From the NCBI GenBank assembly GCA_009694305.1, contig SHVL01000010.1, positions 1 through 58,304 on the forward strand: DNA of 58,304 nucleotides, read 5' to 3'. A program made the translations under genes and the position numbers. The DNA comes from Thermoleophilia bacterium. GTDB lineage: Bacteria > Actinomycetota > Thermoleophilia > Gaiellales > Gaiellaceae. The notes under the pieces are model-generated. The model saw only the letters and a list, made by a program, of their open reading frames with translations. It had not been told where the DNA came from and ran no database searches. Below are positions 8,863-16,058 of the stretch, one piece after another (position 1 is the first letter of the stretch; each line of letters starts with the position of its first letter).

Positions 8863-9270
8863 TCAGATCGCTAGCAGGGTGCCGAGCGCGCGTGGCCGGA
8901 TGTCCAGCCCTCGGAGTTCGTCGAGCGGAATCCATACCGGCTCATGCGTGCCACTCTTTTCCCGCTCCTCGTCGGTCCGGAGCGCATGATCAGGCCATGT
9001 CCCCGTGCCAAAGCTGCCGCCGACGATCCAGGCGTCGTAGTAGAGGAAAGTGGAGCCTCCAAACGCCTCCTCGTGGACGAGCGGCCCCAGTTCGACCTCG
9101 ACCCCCAACTCCTCCAGCGCCTCCCTTCGTGCTGCCTCCTCAGACGTCTCGCCCTCCTCGACGCCGCCGCCAGGAAAGAGAAAGTACGTTCGCCCTGCGC
9201 GGACACGGCGGATCAGGGCGACCCTGCCATGATCCACGAGAACGATCCGGGCACGAGAACGAAGAGTCAT
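8863..9270 (-). CDS. NUDIX hydrolase
   Basis: A 135-aa protein with a complete Nudix box (GGGVEEGETSEEAARREALEELGV, about residues 34-57, GX5EX7REUXEEXGU). The family cleaves nucleoside-diphosphate-X compounds; the short N-terminus (MTLRSRARIVLVDHGRVALIRR) resembles ADP-ribose/NTP pyrophosphatases, but the substrate is not predictable. ATG 9270 overlaps the TGA of the yceD-like gene (ATGA), so it is coupled to it, although a Nudix gene is not a standard member of the yceD-rpmF unit. Confidence 0.9.
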   Translation of the reverse strand: MTLRSRARIVLVDHGRVALIRRVRAGRTYFLFPGGGVEEGETSEEAARREALEELGVEVELGPLVHEEAFGGSTFLYYDAWIVGGSFGTGTWPDHALRTDEEREKSGTHEPVWIPLDELRGLDIRPRALGTLLAI

Positions 9271-9776
9271 GATGCGTCGCGCAGCGGCTCGAGTGCCGCC
9301 CATCGTGGATCGGCAACCGTCTCCTCGTGGCCGTGAGGCTCCTCGTTCAGGTCTTTGCCGCAGACGGGGCAGAGCCCCGAGCAGTCCCGACGACAGAGGA
9401 TCTGCTCGGGCAGGGCCGTCGCGATCGAATCCCGGGCCCACTGCGAGAGCAGCAGCTCACCCCCGACGACGTACTCCGACCGGAGATCCTGCGGCGAGTC
9501 ATCGGCGGTCGCGTGATACTCACGCGCGTCTATCTCCACGCCAACCGCAGCATCCTGCAAGCAACGCATACAGGGCCCGTGGAGACGCGACCCGAACGTC
9601 AACCGGAAGACATCTCCGCTGACGGCCCGCTGAGCCTCGAAAACGGCCTCGGCCTCCGCCGGCACCGGGAGATACCGCTCGCCTCCGAGCTCGAACGGCT
9701 GCAGCGCAACCGTCACTCCTTCCCGGTGCTCGTCACCGAGCCGCAGGCGAAGACGGCGCAGAGGGTACGTTGTCAT
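9267..9776 (-). CDS. DUF177/YceD family protein (large-subunit rRNA accumulation)
   Basis: A 169-aa YceD-type protein. The paired cysteines CMRC (about 69-72) and the C-terminal CRRDCSGLCPVCGKDLN (about 128-144) are the family hallmark. In bacteria and chloroplasts the family is linked to 23S rRNA accumulation and is typically encoded next to rpmF. Here rpmF lies downstream with one Nudix gene between them. It starts at ATG 9776. Confidence 0.9.
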   Translation of the reverse strand: MTTYPLRRLRLRLGDEHREGVTVALQPFELGGERYLPVPAEAEAVFEAQRAVSGDVFRLTFGSRLHGPCMRCLQDAAVGVEIDAREYHATADDSPQDLRSEYVVGGELLLSQWARDSIATALPEQILCRRDCSGLCPVCGKDLNEEPHGHEETVADPRWAALEPLRDAS

Positions 9777-9817
9777 CGACCCAGAGTAGCCTGCGGCATC
9801 CGGGGAGCCTCGTCGGC

Positions 9818-10336
9818 CTACACGTAGGAGTCGTCGTCCGAGCCGGAGCCGACCGGTTCGATCGGGCCGATCCCGGACATGACCGATTCCTGCGAGCGCT
9901 CGTGCAGCCGCTCCCGGCCACGACGGACAGCGACGAGGAACTTGTCGAGGTTGACCTCGAGCGTCGAGAGAATCCCGTCGGCCCAGTCCTCCATCTCGAG
10001 CCGCGTCTCGCGCGCCTGCCTGCGGGCGTCGTCAACGATGTCCTGCGCCTGCCGCTCGGCGATCTTCACGATCTCCGTCTGTGACGCCTCACGCACGGCC
10101 TGATCGCGCGCTTCGCCGATCAGCCGGTCGCATTCGCGCTTCGCCTCCGCGAGCATCTCCTGCCGCTCCTTGACGATCCAGCGGGCCTGCTTGATCTCCT
10201 CGGGGATGGTGGCGCGCATCTGGTCGAGAATGTCGTAGATCTCTTCACGGTCGATACGCACCTGGTCGGTCAGCGGCACGGCCTTCGAGTTGTGTACGAG
10301 ATCGTCGAGCTTGTCGATGAGTACGAGAACGTCCAT
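9818..10336 (-). CDS. SepIVA/DivIVA-like coiled-coil protein
   Basis: A 172-aa cytoplasmic protein rich in charged heptads. A central coiled coil (about 45-120) contains KQARWIVKERQEMLAEAKRE and EIVKIAERQAQDI; the tail is acidic and Ser/Gly-rich. Position beside coaD and rsmD and upstream of yceD/rpmF matches the mycobacterial DivIVA-family septation factor SepIVA, and also proteins labelled ATP synthase B-like. A role in polar growth or septation is inferred from this synteny. It starts at ATG 10336, 9 bp after coaD. Confidence 0.75.
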   Translation of the reverse strand: MDVLVLIDKLDDLVHNSKAVPLTDQVRIDREEIYDILDQMRATIPEEIKQARWIVKERQEMLAEAKRECDRLIGEARDQAVREASQTEIVKIAERQAQDIVDDARRQARETRLEMEDWADGILSTLEVNLDKFLVAVRRGRERLHERSQESVMSGIGPIEPVGSGSDDDSYV

Positions 10337-10345
10337 GACTCGATC

Positions 10346-10861
10346 TTACTCCTGTGGGCTCAGAGGGGCACCGGGTCGGCCGTTCGGGAACAGTTCCCTG
10401 AAGCGGCGCGCCACGGCCTCGGGCACGAGTTCATCAACCTTTCCGCCGAACGACGCAATCTCCTTCACGCCGCTCGACGAAATGAAACTGTACTGCGGGC
10501 TCGCCATCACATACATCGTCTCGATCTCCGGCGCGAGCAGCCGGTTGAGATGGTTCATCTGCGCTTCCCATTCGAAGTCGGCAATCACGCGAAGCCCTTT
10601 GACCATCGTCTTCGCGTCGTACTTGCGGGCAAAGTCGACGACGAGCTCGTGGAAGACGTCAACCGTGACATTCGGGAGAACGGCGAGCGCCTCTTCGAGA
10701 AACTCGACCCGTTCCTCGAGCGAGAACATCGTCGCCTTGTGGTGGGGATCGCGCACTACACCGACGACGATCCTGTCGAAGATCGACGCGGCCCGACGGA
10801 TCACGTCGATGTGGCCATTTGTGACGGGATCGTAGGTGCCCGGGTAGATAGCGGTGATCAT
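10346..10861 (-). CDS. coaD: Phosphopantetheine adenylyltransferase
   Basis: A 171-aa nucleotidyltransferase for the fourth step of CoA synthesis (4'-phosphopantetheine + ATP to dephospho-CoA). The GTYDPVTNGHIDVI motif (residues 8-21) includes the TxGH nucleotide site, and the C-terminal ISSSGVKEIASFGG is typical. ATG 10861 overlaps the rsmD stop (ATGA), the usual rsmD-coaD coupling. Confidence 0.97.
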   Translation of the reverse strand: MITAIYPGTYDPVTNGHIDVIRRAASIFDRIVVGVVRDPHHKATMFSLEERVEFLEEALAVLPNVTVDVFHELVVDFARKYDAKTMVKGLRVIADFEWEAQMNHLNRLLAPEIETMYVMASPQYSFISSSGVKEIASFGGKVDELVPEAVARRFRELFPNGRPGAPLSPQE

Positions 10862-11385
10862 CGTGTGTACAGGGTAATGCGCGCGGAGCCGTAGCGTCGG
10901 CTGGTGATGAGCTCGAGGGGCAGCTCGGGCTCGACTCGCGCGGCGGTCTCGACGACGAGGAGCCCTCCGGGGGTGAGCGCCGCAGGGAGCGCTTCGCCGA
11001 GGCGAGGCTCGAGATCGGGCCATGTCCCGTACGGCGGATCGACGAGAACGAGGTCGTACGTGCGACCTCGTTCCTCACGCAGGGCCTGGAACGCATCCTT
11101 CCGGAGGACGAGCGCCCCCGTCAGGCGAAGCTTCTCGAGGTTGTCCTGGATCACCCTGCAGGCGGCCCGGTCGGACTCGACGAAAACGCAGCGCCGCGCG
11201 CCCCGTGAGAGCGCCTCGAGACCCATCGCGCCCGAGCCCGCGAAGAGGTCGAGCACAGCGGCACCCTCGACCGGGCCGATCAGGGTGTAGGCGGCCTCGC
11301 GCACGCGGTCGCCCGTGGGTCGTGTCGTATCGCCCTTCGGAGCGGCAATTTTCGCTCCGCGGCGGTCACCGGCGATGATCCTCAT
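10858..11385 (-). CDS. rsmD: 16S rRNA (guanine966-N2)-methyltransferase RsmD
   Basis: A 175-aa SAM-dependent methyltransferase with MRIIAGDRRG at the start, SAM motif LDLFAGSGAMGLEAL near 48-62 and the catalytic VDPPYG near 120. It modifies 16S rRNA during 30S assembly. ATG 11385 is chosen because the MRIIAGxxRG start is diagnostic; the longer frame runs into the toxin gene. It overlaps coaD by 4 bp and lies 22 bp after the VapC-like gene. Confidence 0.95.
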   Translation of the reverse strand: MRIIAGDRRGAKIAAPKGDTTRPTGDRVREAAYTLIGPVEGAAVLDLFAGSGAMGLEALSRGARRCVFVESDRAACRVIQDNLEKLRLTGALVLRKDAFQALREERGRTYDLVLVDPPYGTWPDLEPRLGEALPAALTPGGLLVVETAARVEPELPLELITSRRYGSARITLYTR

Positions 11386-11407
11386 CGGGGCAGCGTACGC
11401 CCCCCGG

Positions 11408-11818
11408 TCAGAAGACGTTGGCCCCGGGCGCCTCGACTGCCAGCCCCGCCGCAGCGGCGGCAGCCGCGAGCCTCCGGTCGTACACCAGCATGATGTCGGG
11501 AGCAACTGCGATCGCGGTCGCGAGATGGATCGCGCCGAGCGGGCGAAGGCTCTCGGAGGCGATCCCGGCGGCGACCCGTGCTAGTGCGACGTCGGTGTCC
11601 ACGAGTACGACTCCGTCGAGCACGTGCGCGAGATCGTCGGCCTCGGTCTCCGCAACGAGGCCGGCGACGCGAAGGGCACGGGTCACCTCGGCAATCGACA
11701 CGACACTCGTGACAACGTCGGCGCCCCCGGGAATCGCTGCCACGAGAGCACGGCTCTCCGGTTCGCGAACGATCAGCTTCAACAGCGCGGACGCGTCGGC
11801 GTAGACGACGCTAGAAAC
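11408..11818 (-). pseudogene. VapC-like PIN-domain toxin, probably inactivated
   Basis: The reading frame encodes a PIN-domain RNase-like protein of about 135 aa: VVYADASALLKL (first catalytic Asp), SIAEVTRAL (Glu) and LVYDRRLAAAA (last Asp). The usual LDAIHLATAL block reads LGAIHLATAI, so the third acidic residue is Gly. No ATG, GTG or TTG occurs in frame between an ATG/GTG far upstream (12094, inside and before the antitoxin) and the first catalytic motif; codons at the expected start are GTT (11818), GTC and GTC. Loss of start plus loss of an active-site Asp suggests decay, although a non-standard start coupled to the antitoxin stop is possible. It overlaps the antitoxin 3' end. Confidence 0.7.
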
Positions 11819-12068
11819 GGTCTTCCCGCCCTTCCGCGACGATCTCGGACGTGGAGCGATCGAGAGGCCACTCGAGGGATGGCTCGCGGGGCTCGAACGG
11901 CCGCCCCGGTGTCGCGCGGCCTTCTGCGATGAGCCGATCGATACCCCGCCCGGTGTACGGGGCGATGACCGCGACGGGTTTGCCGTCGCGGGTGACCTCG
12001 ATGCGCTCGCCGCTCTCCACCCTGCGGAGGACGACGGTGAGTGCGTCGCGGAGTTCGCGGATTCCCAT
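11811..12068 (-). CDS. Phd/YefM-type antitoxin (VapB-like)
   Basis: An 85-aa prevent-host-death family antitoxin: MGIRELRDALTVVLRRVESGERIEVTRDGKPVAVIAP is the DNA-binding domain, followed by a flexible acidic tail that would wrap the toxin. ATG 12068 is preferred; GTG 12080 is in frame but lies inside the 18-bp palindrome just upstream. In this family the antitoxin binds a palindrome over its own promoter. The adjacent PIN toxin appears degenerate, so this antitoxin may persist as a regulator or as protection against related toxins. Confidence 0.88.
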   Translation of the reverse strand: MGIRELRDALTVVLRRVESGERIEVTRDGKPVAVIAPYTGRGIDRLIAEGRATPGRPFEPREPSLEWPLDRSTSEIVAEGREDRF

Positions 12069-12072
12069 TCTG

Positions 12073-12090
12073 GTAGCCACCGGTGGCTAC
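12073..12090. promoter_or_regulatory. 18-bp perfect palindrome, candidate antitoxin operator
   Basis: The sequence GTAGCCACCGGTGGCTAC is a perfect palindrome ending 4 bp before the antitoxin ATG at 12068. Toxin-antitoxin operons of this type autoregulate through such sites. It also sits in the 64-bp gap downstream of recG, so binding would act at the junction of the two units. Confidence 0.65.
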
Positions 12091-12132
12091 ACACTAGCAG
12101 CGCTTGTTGACCTCGGCGCCGCCGGGCGAGCC

Positions 12133-14241
12133 TCAGGAATCGCCGATGTGCTCGGAATCCCCCAGCAGGCGATCGACTGCGGTCGCAAGCTCACCCTCGT
12201 CCTGGAGCGCCCGCGCGACGTCTCGCGCCCGCTCGAGCAGGCCCGTGTCCTGGCGCAGACGGGTGAAGTGGAGGTCAGAGAGGCCCGCCTGCCTCGCGCC
12301 GAGCAGCTGGCCTTCGCCGCGGATCTCGAGGTCGCGTTCGGCGAGCTCGAAGCCGTCGCTCGTCTGCACCATCGCCTCGAGCCGATCGTGGGCGACGTCC
12401 GTGAGCTCCTCCTTCGGCCCCGAGACAAGGAGGCAGTACGACTGCTCCGCCCCACGCCCCACGCGGCCGCGCAGCTGGTGGAGCTGGGCGAGGCCGAAGC
12501 GGTCGGCCTCCTGCACGATCATGATCGTCGCGTTCGGCACGTCAACGCCGACCTCGATCACCGTCGTCGCGACCAGCACGTCGATCTCACCTGACTTGAA
12601 GTCGGCCATGATCGCGCGCCGCTCCGACGGCTTGCGCCGGCCATGCAGGCAGCCGACACGGAAGTCCTTCAGCTCGGCTCGGCGCAGCCGCTCGGCCTCA
12701 TCCTCTGCCGCACGCGCGACGGTCACCTCCGATGCCTCGATCAGCGGACAGACGACGTACGCTTGCCGGCCGTCCCGAAGATGCCGCGTCAGCCGCTCGT
12801 AGGCCTCGGAGCTACGGTCGTCGGTGACCCACGCGGTCACGATCGGCTTGCGGTTTGCGGGAGGAAAGGAGACCTCGGAGACCGAGAGGTCGCCGTAGAC
12901 CGTGAGCGCGAGCGTCCGGGGGATTGGCGTCGCTGTCATGTGGAGCACGTGCGGCGCCCGGCCTTCGGCGAGTGCCGAGCGCTGCTCGACGCCGAAGCGG
13001 TGCTGCTCGTCGACGACCGCGACCGCAAGGTCGCGGAAGCCCACCTCCTTCTGGATCAGGGCGTGGGTGCCGACGGCGATCTGCACGTCGCCCGATGAGA
13101 TCAGCTGCCGGACGTTCGCGTGCTCCTTCGCCGTGAGTGCGCTCGTGAGCAGGGCGACGCGCACGCCGAGTTCGGCACAGATCGCCTCGATCGTGAAGAA
13201 GTGCTGCTCGGCGAGCACCTCGGTGGGCGCCATCAGAGCTCCTTGCCGGCCCGCCTCGACGGCGCGCAGGAGCGTGGCAAGCGCGACGACCGTCTTGCCG
13301 GAGCCGACGTCACCCTGGAGCAGCCGCTGCATCGGTGTCGTCCGCGCGAGGTCGCCGTCGATCTCGGCGATCGCCTGCTCCTGTGCGTCTGTGAGCGTGA
13401 ACGGGAGCACCTCGCGGTAGCGCCGCAGGAGGCCACCGGCGGGAGGCAGCGCCTCGGCAACGAGCAGCTCCCGCTCGGCGGTGCGACGGGCGAGCGCGAG
13501 CTGCAGGACGAGGAGCTCGTCGAAGGCGAGACGCCGGCGGCCGACCTCCGCCTCCTCGGGCGAACGGGGCCGATGCAAGGCGACGAGCGCATCGGCACGG
13601 AGCGGCATCCGCTCGGCGGTTACAAGCGACGCCGGCAACGCATCACCCTCGGCCCGCACGAACTCGAGCGCCGCACCCACGAGCGCGCGCAGCTGCTTCT
13701 GGGCGAGCGCCTCGCTCGCCGGGTACACGGGCGCGTAGTCGGCGGTCTCCGTGGCCTCGCCGAGGTCATAGCTCGCCACCTGGAACCCGTAGCGGCTCGG
13801 CTTTCCGCGCAGGCGCACGCGCGTACCCGGGACGAGTTGCGCCTCGAGCCACGGCTGGTTGAACCACGTCGCTTTGATCTCACCGGTGTCGTCGGCCACC
13901 CGTGCTGTGAGGATGCGTAGCCGTCCGCGGCCGCGGCGCGACGAGGTGCCGAGCACGACTCCCTCGATCACCGCCTCCTCCTCGCCGAAGAGATCGCGGA
14001 TCGCCCTCTCGTCGATCGGCCGCTCGTAGCGGCGAGGCCGGTGCCCGAGCAGGTCACCGACGGTACGGAGGCCGAGCTTGGCCAGGCGGCCGCGCACCGC
14101 GGGGCCGACCTTCGGCAACGTCTCGACCCCGGCCTCGAACACCTCGGGCCGAGGGGCGCTACGAGGACGGGGCCAGGCCGTCGGCGGGTCGGCACCGGCG
14201 AAGCCGACCGGAAGCAGGATCGGTATGAGTGCGTCTGGCAC
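12133..14241 (-). CDS. recG: ATP-dependent DNA helicase RecG
   Basis: A superfamily 2 helicase that reverses stalled forks and resolves branched DNA. The N-terminal wedge/OB domain (LPKVGPAVRGRLAKLGLRTVGDLL) precedes motif I GDVGSGKT near 310, motif II DEQH near 410, the SAT-like TATPIPRT, and motif VI QLRGRVGRG near 600. A GTG at 14262 would add 7 residues, but GTG 14241 is preferred because a good -10 (TATACT) ends 8 nt before it, implying leaderless or near-leaderless mRNA; this gives 702 aa. It is downstream of the histidine-kinase fragment. Confidence 0.95.
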   Translation of the reverse strand: MPDALIPILLPVGFAGADPPTAWPRPRSAPRPEVFEAGVETLPKVGPAVRGRLAKLGLRTVGDLLGHRPRRYERPIDERAIRDLFGEEEAVIEGVVLGTSSRRGRGRLRILTARVADDTGEIKATWFNQPWLEAQLVPGTRVRLRGKPSRYGFQVASYDLGEATETADYAPVYPASEALAQKQLRALVGAALEFVRAEGDALPASLVTAERMPLRADALVALHRPRSPEEAEVGRRRLAFDELLVLQLALARRTAERELLVAEALPPAGGLLRRYREVLPFTLTDAQEQAIAEIDGDLARTTPMQRLLQGDVGSGKTVVALATLLRAVEAGRQGALMAPTEVLAEQHFFTIEAICAELGVRVALLTSALTAKEHANVRQLISSGDVQIAVGTHALIQKEVGFRDLAVAVVDEQHRFGVEQRSALAEGRAPHVLHMTATPIPRTLALTVYGDLSVSEVSFPPANRKPIVTAWVTDDRSSEAYERLTRHLRDGRQAYVVCPLIEASEVTVARAAEDEAERLRRAELKDFRVGCLHGRRKPSERRAIMADFKSGEIDVLVATTVIEVGVDVPNATIMIVQEADRFGLAQLHQLRGRVGRGAEQSYCLLVSGPKEELTDVAHDRLEAMVQTSDGFELAERDLEIRGEGQLLGARQAGLSDLHFTRLRQDTGLLERARDVARALQDEGELATAVDRLLGDSEHIGDS

Positions 14242-14249
14242 CTGCAGCG

Positions 14250-14278
14250 AGTATAGGACCACGACCGGCGTGGGTCGA
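14250..14278 (-). promoter_or_regulatory. Candidate recG promoter
   Basis: On the minus strand a -35-like TCGACC (14278-14273), 17-bp spacer and -10 TATACT (14255-14250) stand 8 nt before GTG 14241. This would give recG its own promoter with almost no leader. Four of six -35 bases and five of six -10 bases match the consensus. Confidence 0.5.
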
Positions 14279-14290
14279 GCAGCCTCTCTC

Positions 14291-14306
14291 AGCCTGGATC
14301 CAGGCT
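14291..14306. promoter_or_regulatory. 16-bp perfect palindrome between kinase fragment and recG
   Basis: AGCCTGGATCCAGGCT is a perfect palindrome at the end of the kinase fragment and 13 bp upstream of the recG -35. It could be an operator for recG or a short end-of-transcript hairpin. No known motif is recognised. Confidence 0.35.
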
Positions 14307-14773
14307 CAGCCTGCTGGGACGCAGACGACGACCTCGCGGCCGCCGCCCTGCGCGTCGAGGAGCTCGATCGTGCCGCCGTCCACCTCGACGAGCCTCCGGG
14401 CGATCGAGAGCCCGAGGCCCGACCCGCCTGCTCCTGATTCGCTGCGCCAGAACCTGTCGAAGGCGCGCTCCTTCTGCTCGGCGGTCATTCCGGGGCCCTC
14501 GCCGGCGACATGGAGTTCGACGATCCCACCCGCTGCTCGGAGCACGGAGACCGTGACAACCGGGCCTTCCGGTGCGTGCCGTAGGCCATTCGAGACGAGA
14601 TTGTCGATCACCTGGACTGCCCGATCGCTACCGACCCGCGCGTTCACGGGCACCGGGGCGTCGAGGCGTAACCGCACCTCGCCCGCCGTCGCGCGCCACG
14701 CGCCAACGCGCGCGACTGCCACTCCTGCGAGGTCAACGACCCGCGCAGGCGCGACACCTCCTCGGACACGCAC
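14306..14773 (-). CDS. Truncated histidine-kinase ATPase domain (HATPase_c)
   Basis: From GTG 14773 a 155-aa protein consists only of a GHKL ATPase domain with a short N-terminal piece typical of the region after the dimerisation helices. Visible boxes: N-box DNLVSNGLRHAP (57-68), G1 GEGPGM (91-96, where the usual DxGPG Asp is Glu), F-box FDRFWRS (105-111), G2 GSGLGLSI (117-124). There is no phospho-acceptor His box, HAMP or sensor region; upstream sequence is the fakB gene. It is either a remnant of a sensor kinase or a stand-alone ATPase working with the response regulator two genes upstream. It starts 44 bp after fakB; the frame is open further upstream but overlaps fakB. Confidence 0.7.
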   Translation of the reverse strand: MRVRGGVAPARVVDLAGVAVARVGAWRATAGEVRLRLDAPVPVNARVGSDRAVQVIDNLVSNGLRHAPEGPVVTVSVLRAAGGIVELHVAGEGPGMTAEQKERAFDRFWRSESGAGGSGLGLSIARRLVEVDGGTIELLDAQGGGREVVVCVPAG

Positions 14774-14817
14774 GTCCCCGTACCGGGGCCCGACGACGGA
14801 GACAACGACAGAGACGA

Positions 14818-15684
14818 CTAGTCGTCCTGGAACCAGAAGAACCCGACTGAGCCGGGGCCTGCGTGGGTGCCGACGACTGCGCCAAGGTTCTCCACCAGCT
14901 CGATCTCGGCCAGGGGCCTCGACTCGAGCGCGAGCGCGGAGACGTCCTCCACCCACTCCGGGGCGTCGGCGTGCGCGATCGCAACCCTGAGCCCGGGGCG
15001 GTCTTCGGTTGCCTCCTCGAAGAGGCGACGGAACTCGGCGAGCGCCTTCTGGCGGCCACGGACCCGGCCGACCGGGACGACGACGCCGCTCTCGACAGAC
15101 AGGATCGGCTTCACACTCAGCAGGGTGCCGGCGAGCGCCTGCGCCTTGCCGATGCGCCCCCCCCTCTGCAAATACTCGAGCGTGCCAACGGTGAAGACGA
15201 CGCCGTTGTCGCGTTTGAAACGGTCGATCAGCTCCTCGATCTCGGCATCACTCGTACCCCTCGCAAGCCGCCGCTCGATCGCGAGCGCAAGCATCGCAAC
15301 CGCGAGCGACGCGGTCTCGGAGTCGATCAGCCGCACCCTGTCGGCCCCGAAGATGCCCGCAGCCTGCACCGCGGAACCGTAGGTGCCCGAGAGCTCCCGG
15401 GACAGATGAAGCGAGTAGATGCGGTCGTAGCGCGCGAGGTCCTCGTAGGCGCGCAGGAACTCACCGGGCTTGGGCTGCGCCGTTGTCGGCAGCGCCGGGG
15501 CGCTCCTCAGGCGCTCGTAGAAGTCGTGCCCCGAGATCCCGACGTGGTCGAGGATGTCCTCGCTGCCAAAGAGGACGTGGAGGGGGACGACCCGGATGTT
15601 GTCGAAGCGCTCACGGGCCTTCGCCTCCGGAAAATCGGAGGTCGAGTCGAGGACGATCGCGGTATTCTCGGAGGTGAGGTTCAC
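14818..15684 (-). CDS. fakB: DegV family fatty-acid-binding protein (FakB)
   Basis: A 288-aa DegV protein. TAIVLDSTSDFP at the N-terminus, SRELSGTYGSAV near 92, LIDSETASLAVAMLAL near 118 and LEYLQRGGRI near 165 are the family's fatty-acid-binding and interface segments. FakB presents exogenous fatty acids to the kinase FakA, which makes acyl-phosphate. GTG 15684 overlaps the stop of the response-regulator gene (GTGA). The longer open frame upstream is a shadow inside that gene. It shares an operon with fakA, with plsX further downstream. Confidence 0.9.
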   Translation of the reverse strand: MNLTSENTAIVLDSTSDFPEAKARERFDNIRVVPLHVLFGSEDILDHVGISGHDFYERLRSAPALPTTAQPKPGEFLRAYEDLARYDRIYSLHLSRELSGTYGSAVQAAGIFGADRVRLIDSETASLAVAMLALAIERRLARGTSDAEIEELIDRFKRDNGVVFTVGTLEYLQRGGRIGKAQALAGTLLSVKPILSVESGVVVPVGRVRGRQKALAEFRRLFEEATEDRPGLRVAIAHADAPEWVEDVSALALESRPLAEIELVENLGAVVGTHAGPGSVGFFWFQDD

Positions 15685-16058
15685 GGGGTGCCTGCTGACC
15701 GTATCGCGTCCACGATCTCGGCCGTCGAACAGCCCTTCTCGAGAAGGGCCGATACACCGGCGGCGAGCACCCGAGTGCGCTCCTCGGGCGTCGCCTCGGC
15801 TGTCAGGCAGATGACGGCGACACCCGGGGCGATCGCATGGACGGCAGCGGCAGCCTCGTCTCCCTGGAGCCCCGGCAGGCGATAGTCCATCACGACGACA
15901 TCGGGAGCGAACTCGGCAACGGCAGCGGCGACCTCGCTCCCGTCGGCCACCTCGCCGACGACCTCGATCCCGTCGCGGCCATGCAGGAGCAACACGAGCG
16001 TCGAGCGGTACACGTCGTTGTCGTCGACGAGCAGGACGCGCAGAGGAAGCGGTGTCAC
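15681..16058 (-). CDS. Stand-alone receiver-domain response regulator
   Basis: A 125-aa CheY-like receiver with all phosphorylation residues: Asp12/Asp13, phospho-acceptor Asp58 (VVMDYRLPG), Thr86 (CLTAEA) and Lys108 (LLEKG). There is no output domain. Its GTG start overlaps the fakA stop and its stop overlaps the fakB start, so it is translationally locked between the two halves of the fatty acid kinase. A kinase ATPase fragment follows fakB. A control role in fatty acid uptake is inference from this arrangement. Confidence 0.9.
   Translation of the reverse strand: MTPLPLRVLLVDDNDVYRSTLVLLLHGRDGIEVVGEVADGSEVAAAVAEFAPDVVVMDYRLPGLQGDEAAAAVHAIAPGVAVICLTAEATPEERTRVLAAGVSALLEKGCSTAEIVDAIRSAGTP

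Noticed and set aside
11819-12094. Upstream start of the VapC frame at 12094
   Set aside because: It would translate the antitoxin region in another frame for more than 90 codons without any family similarity.
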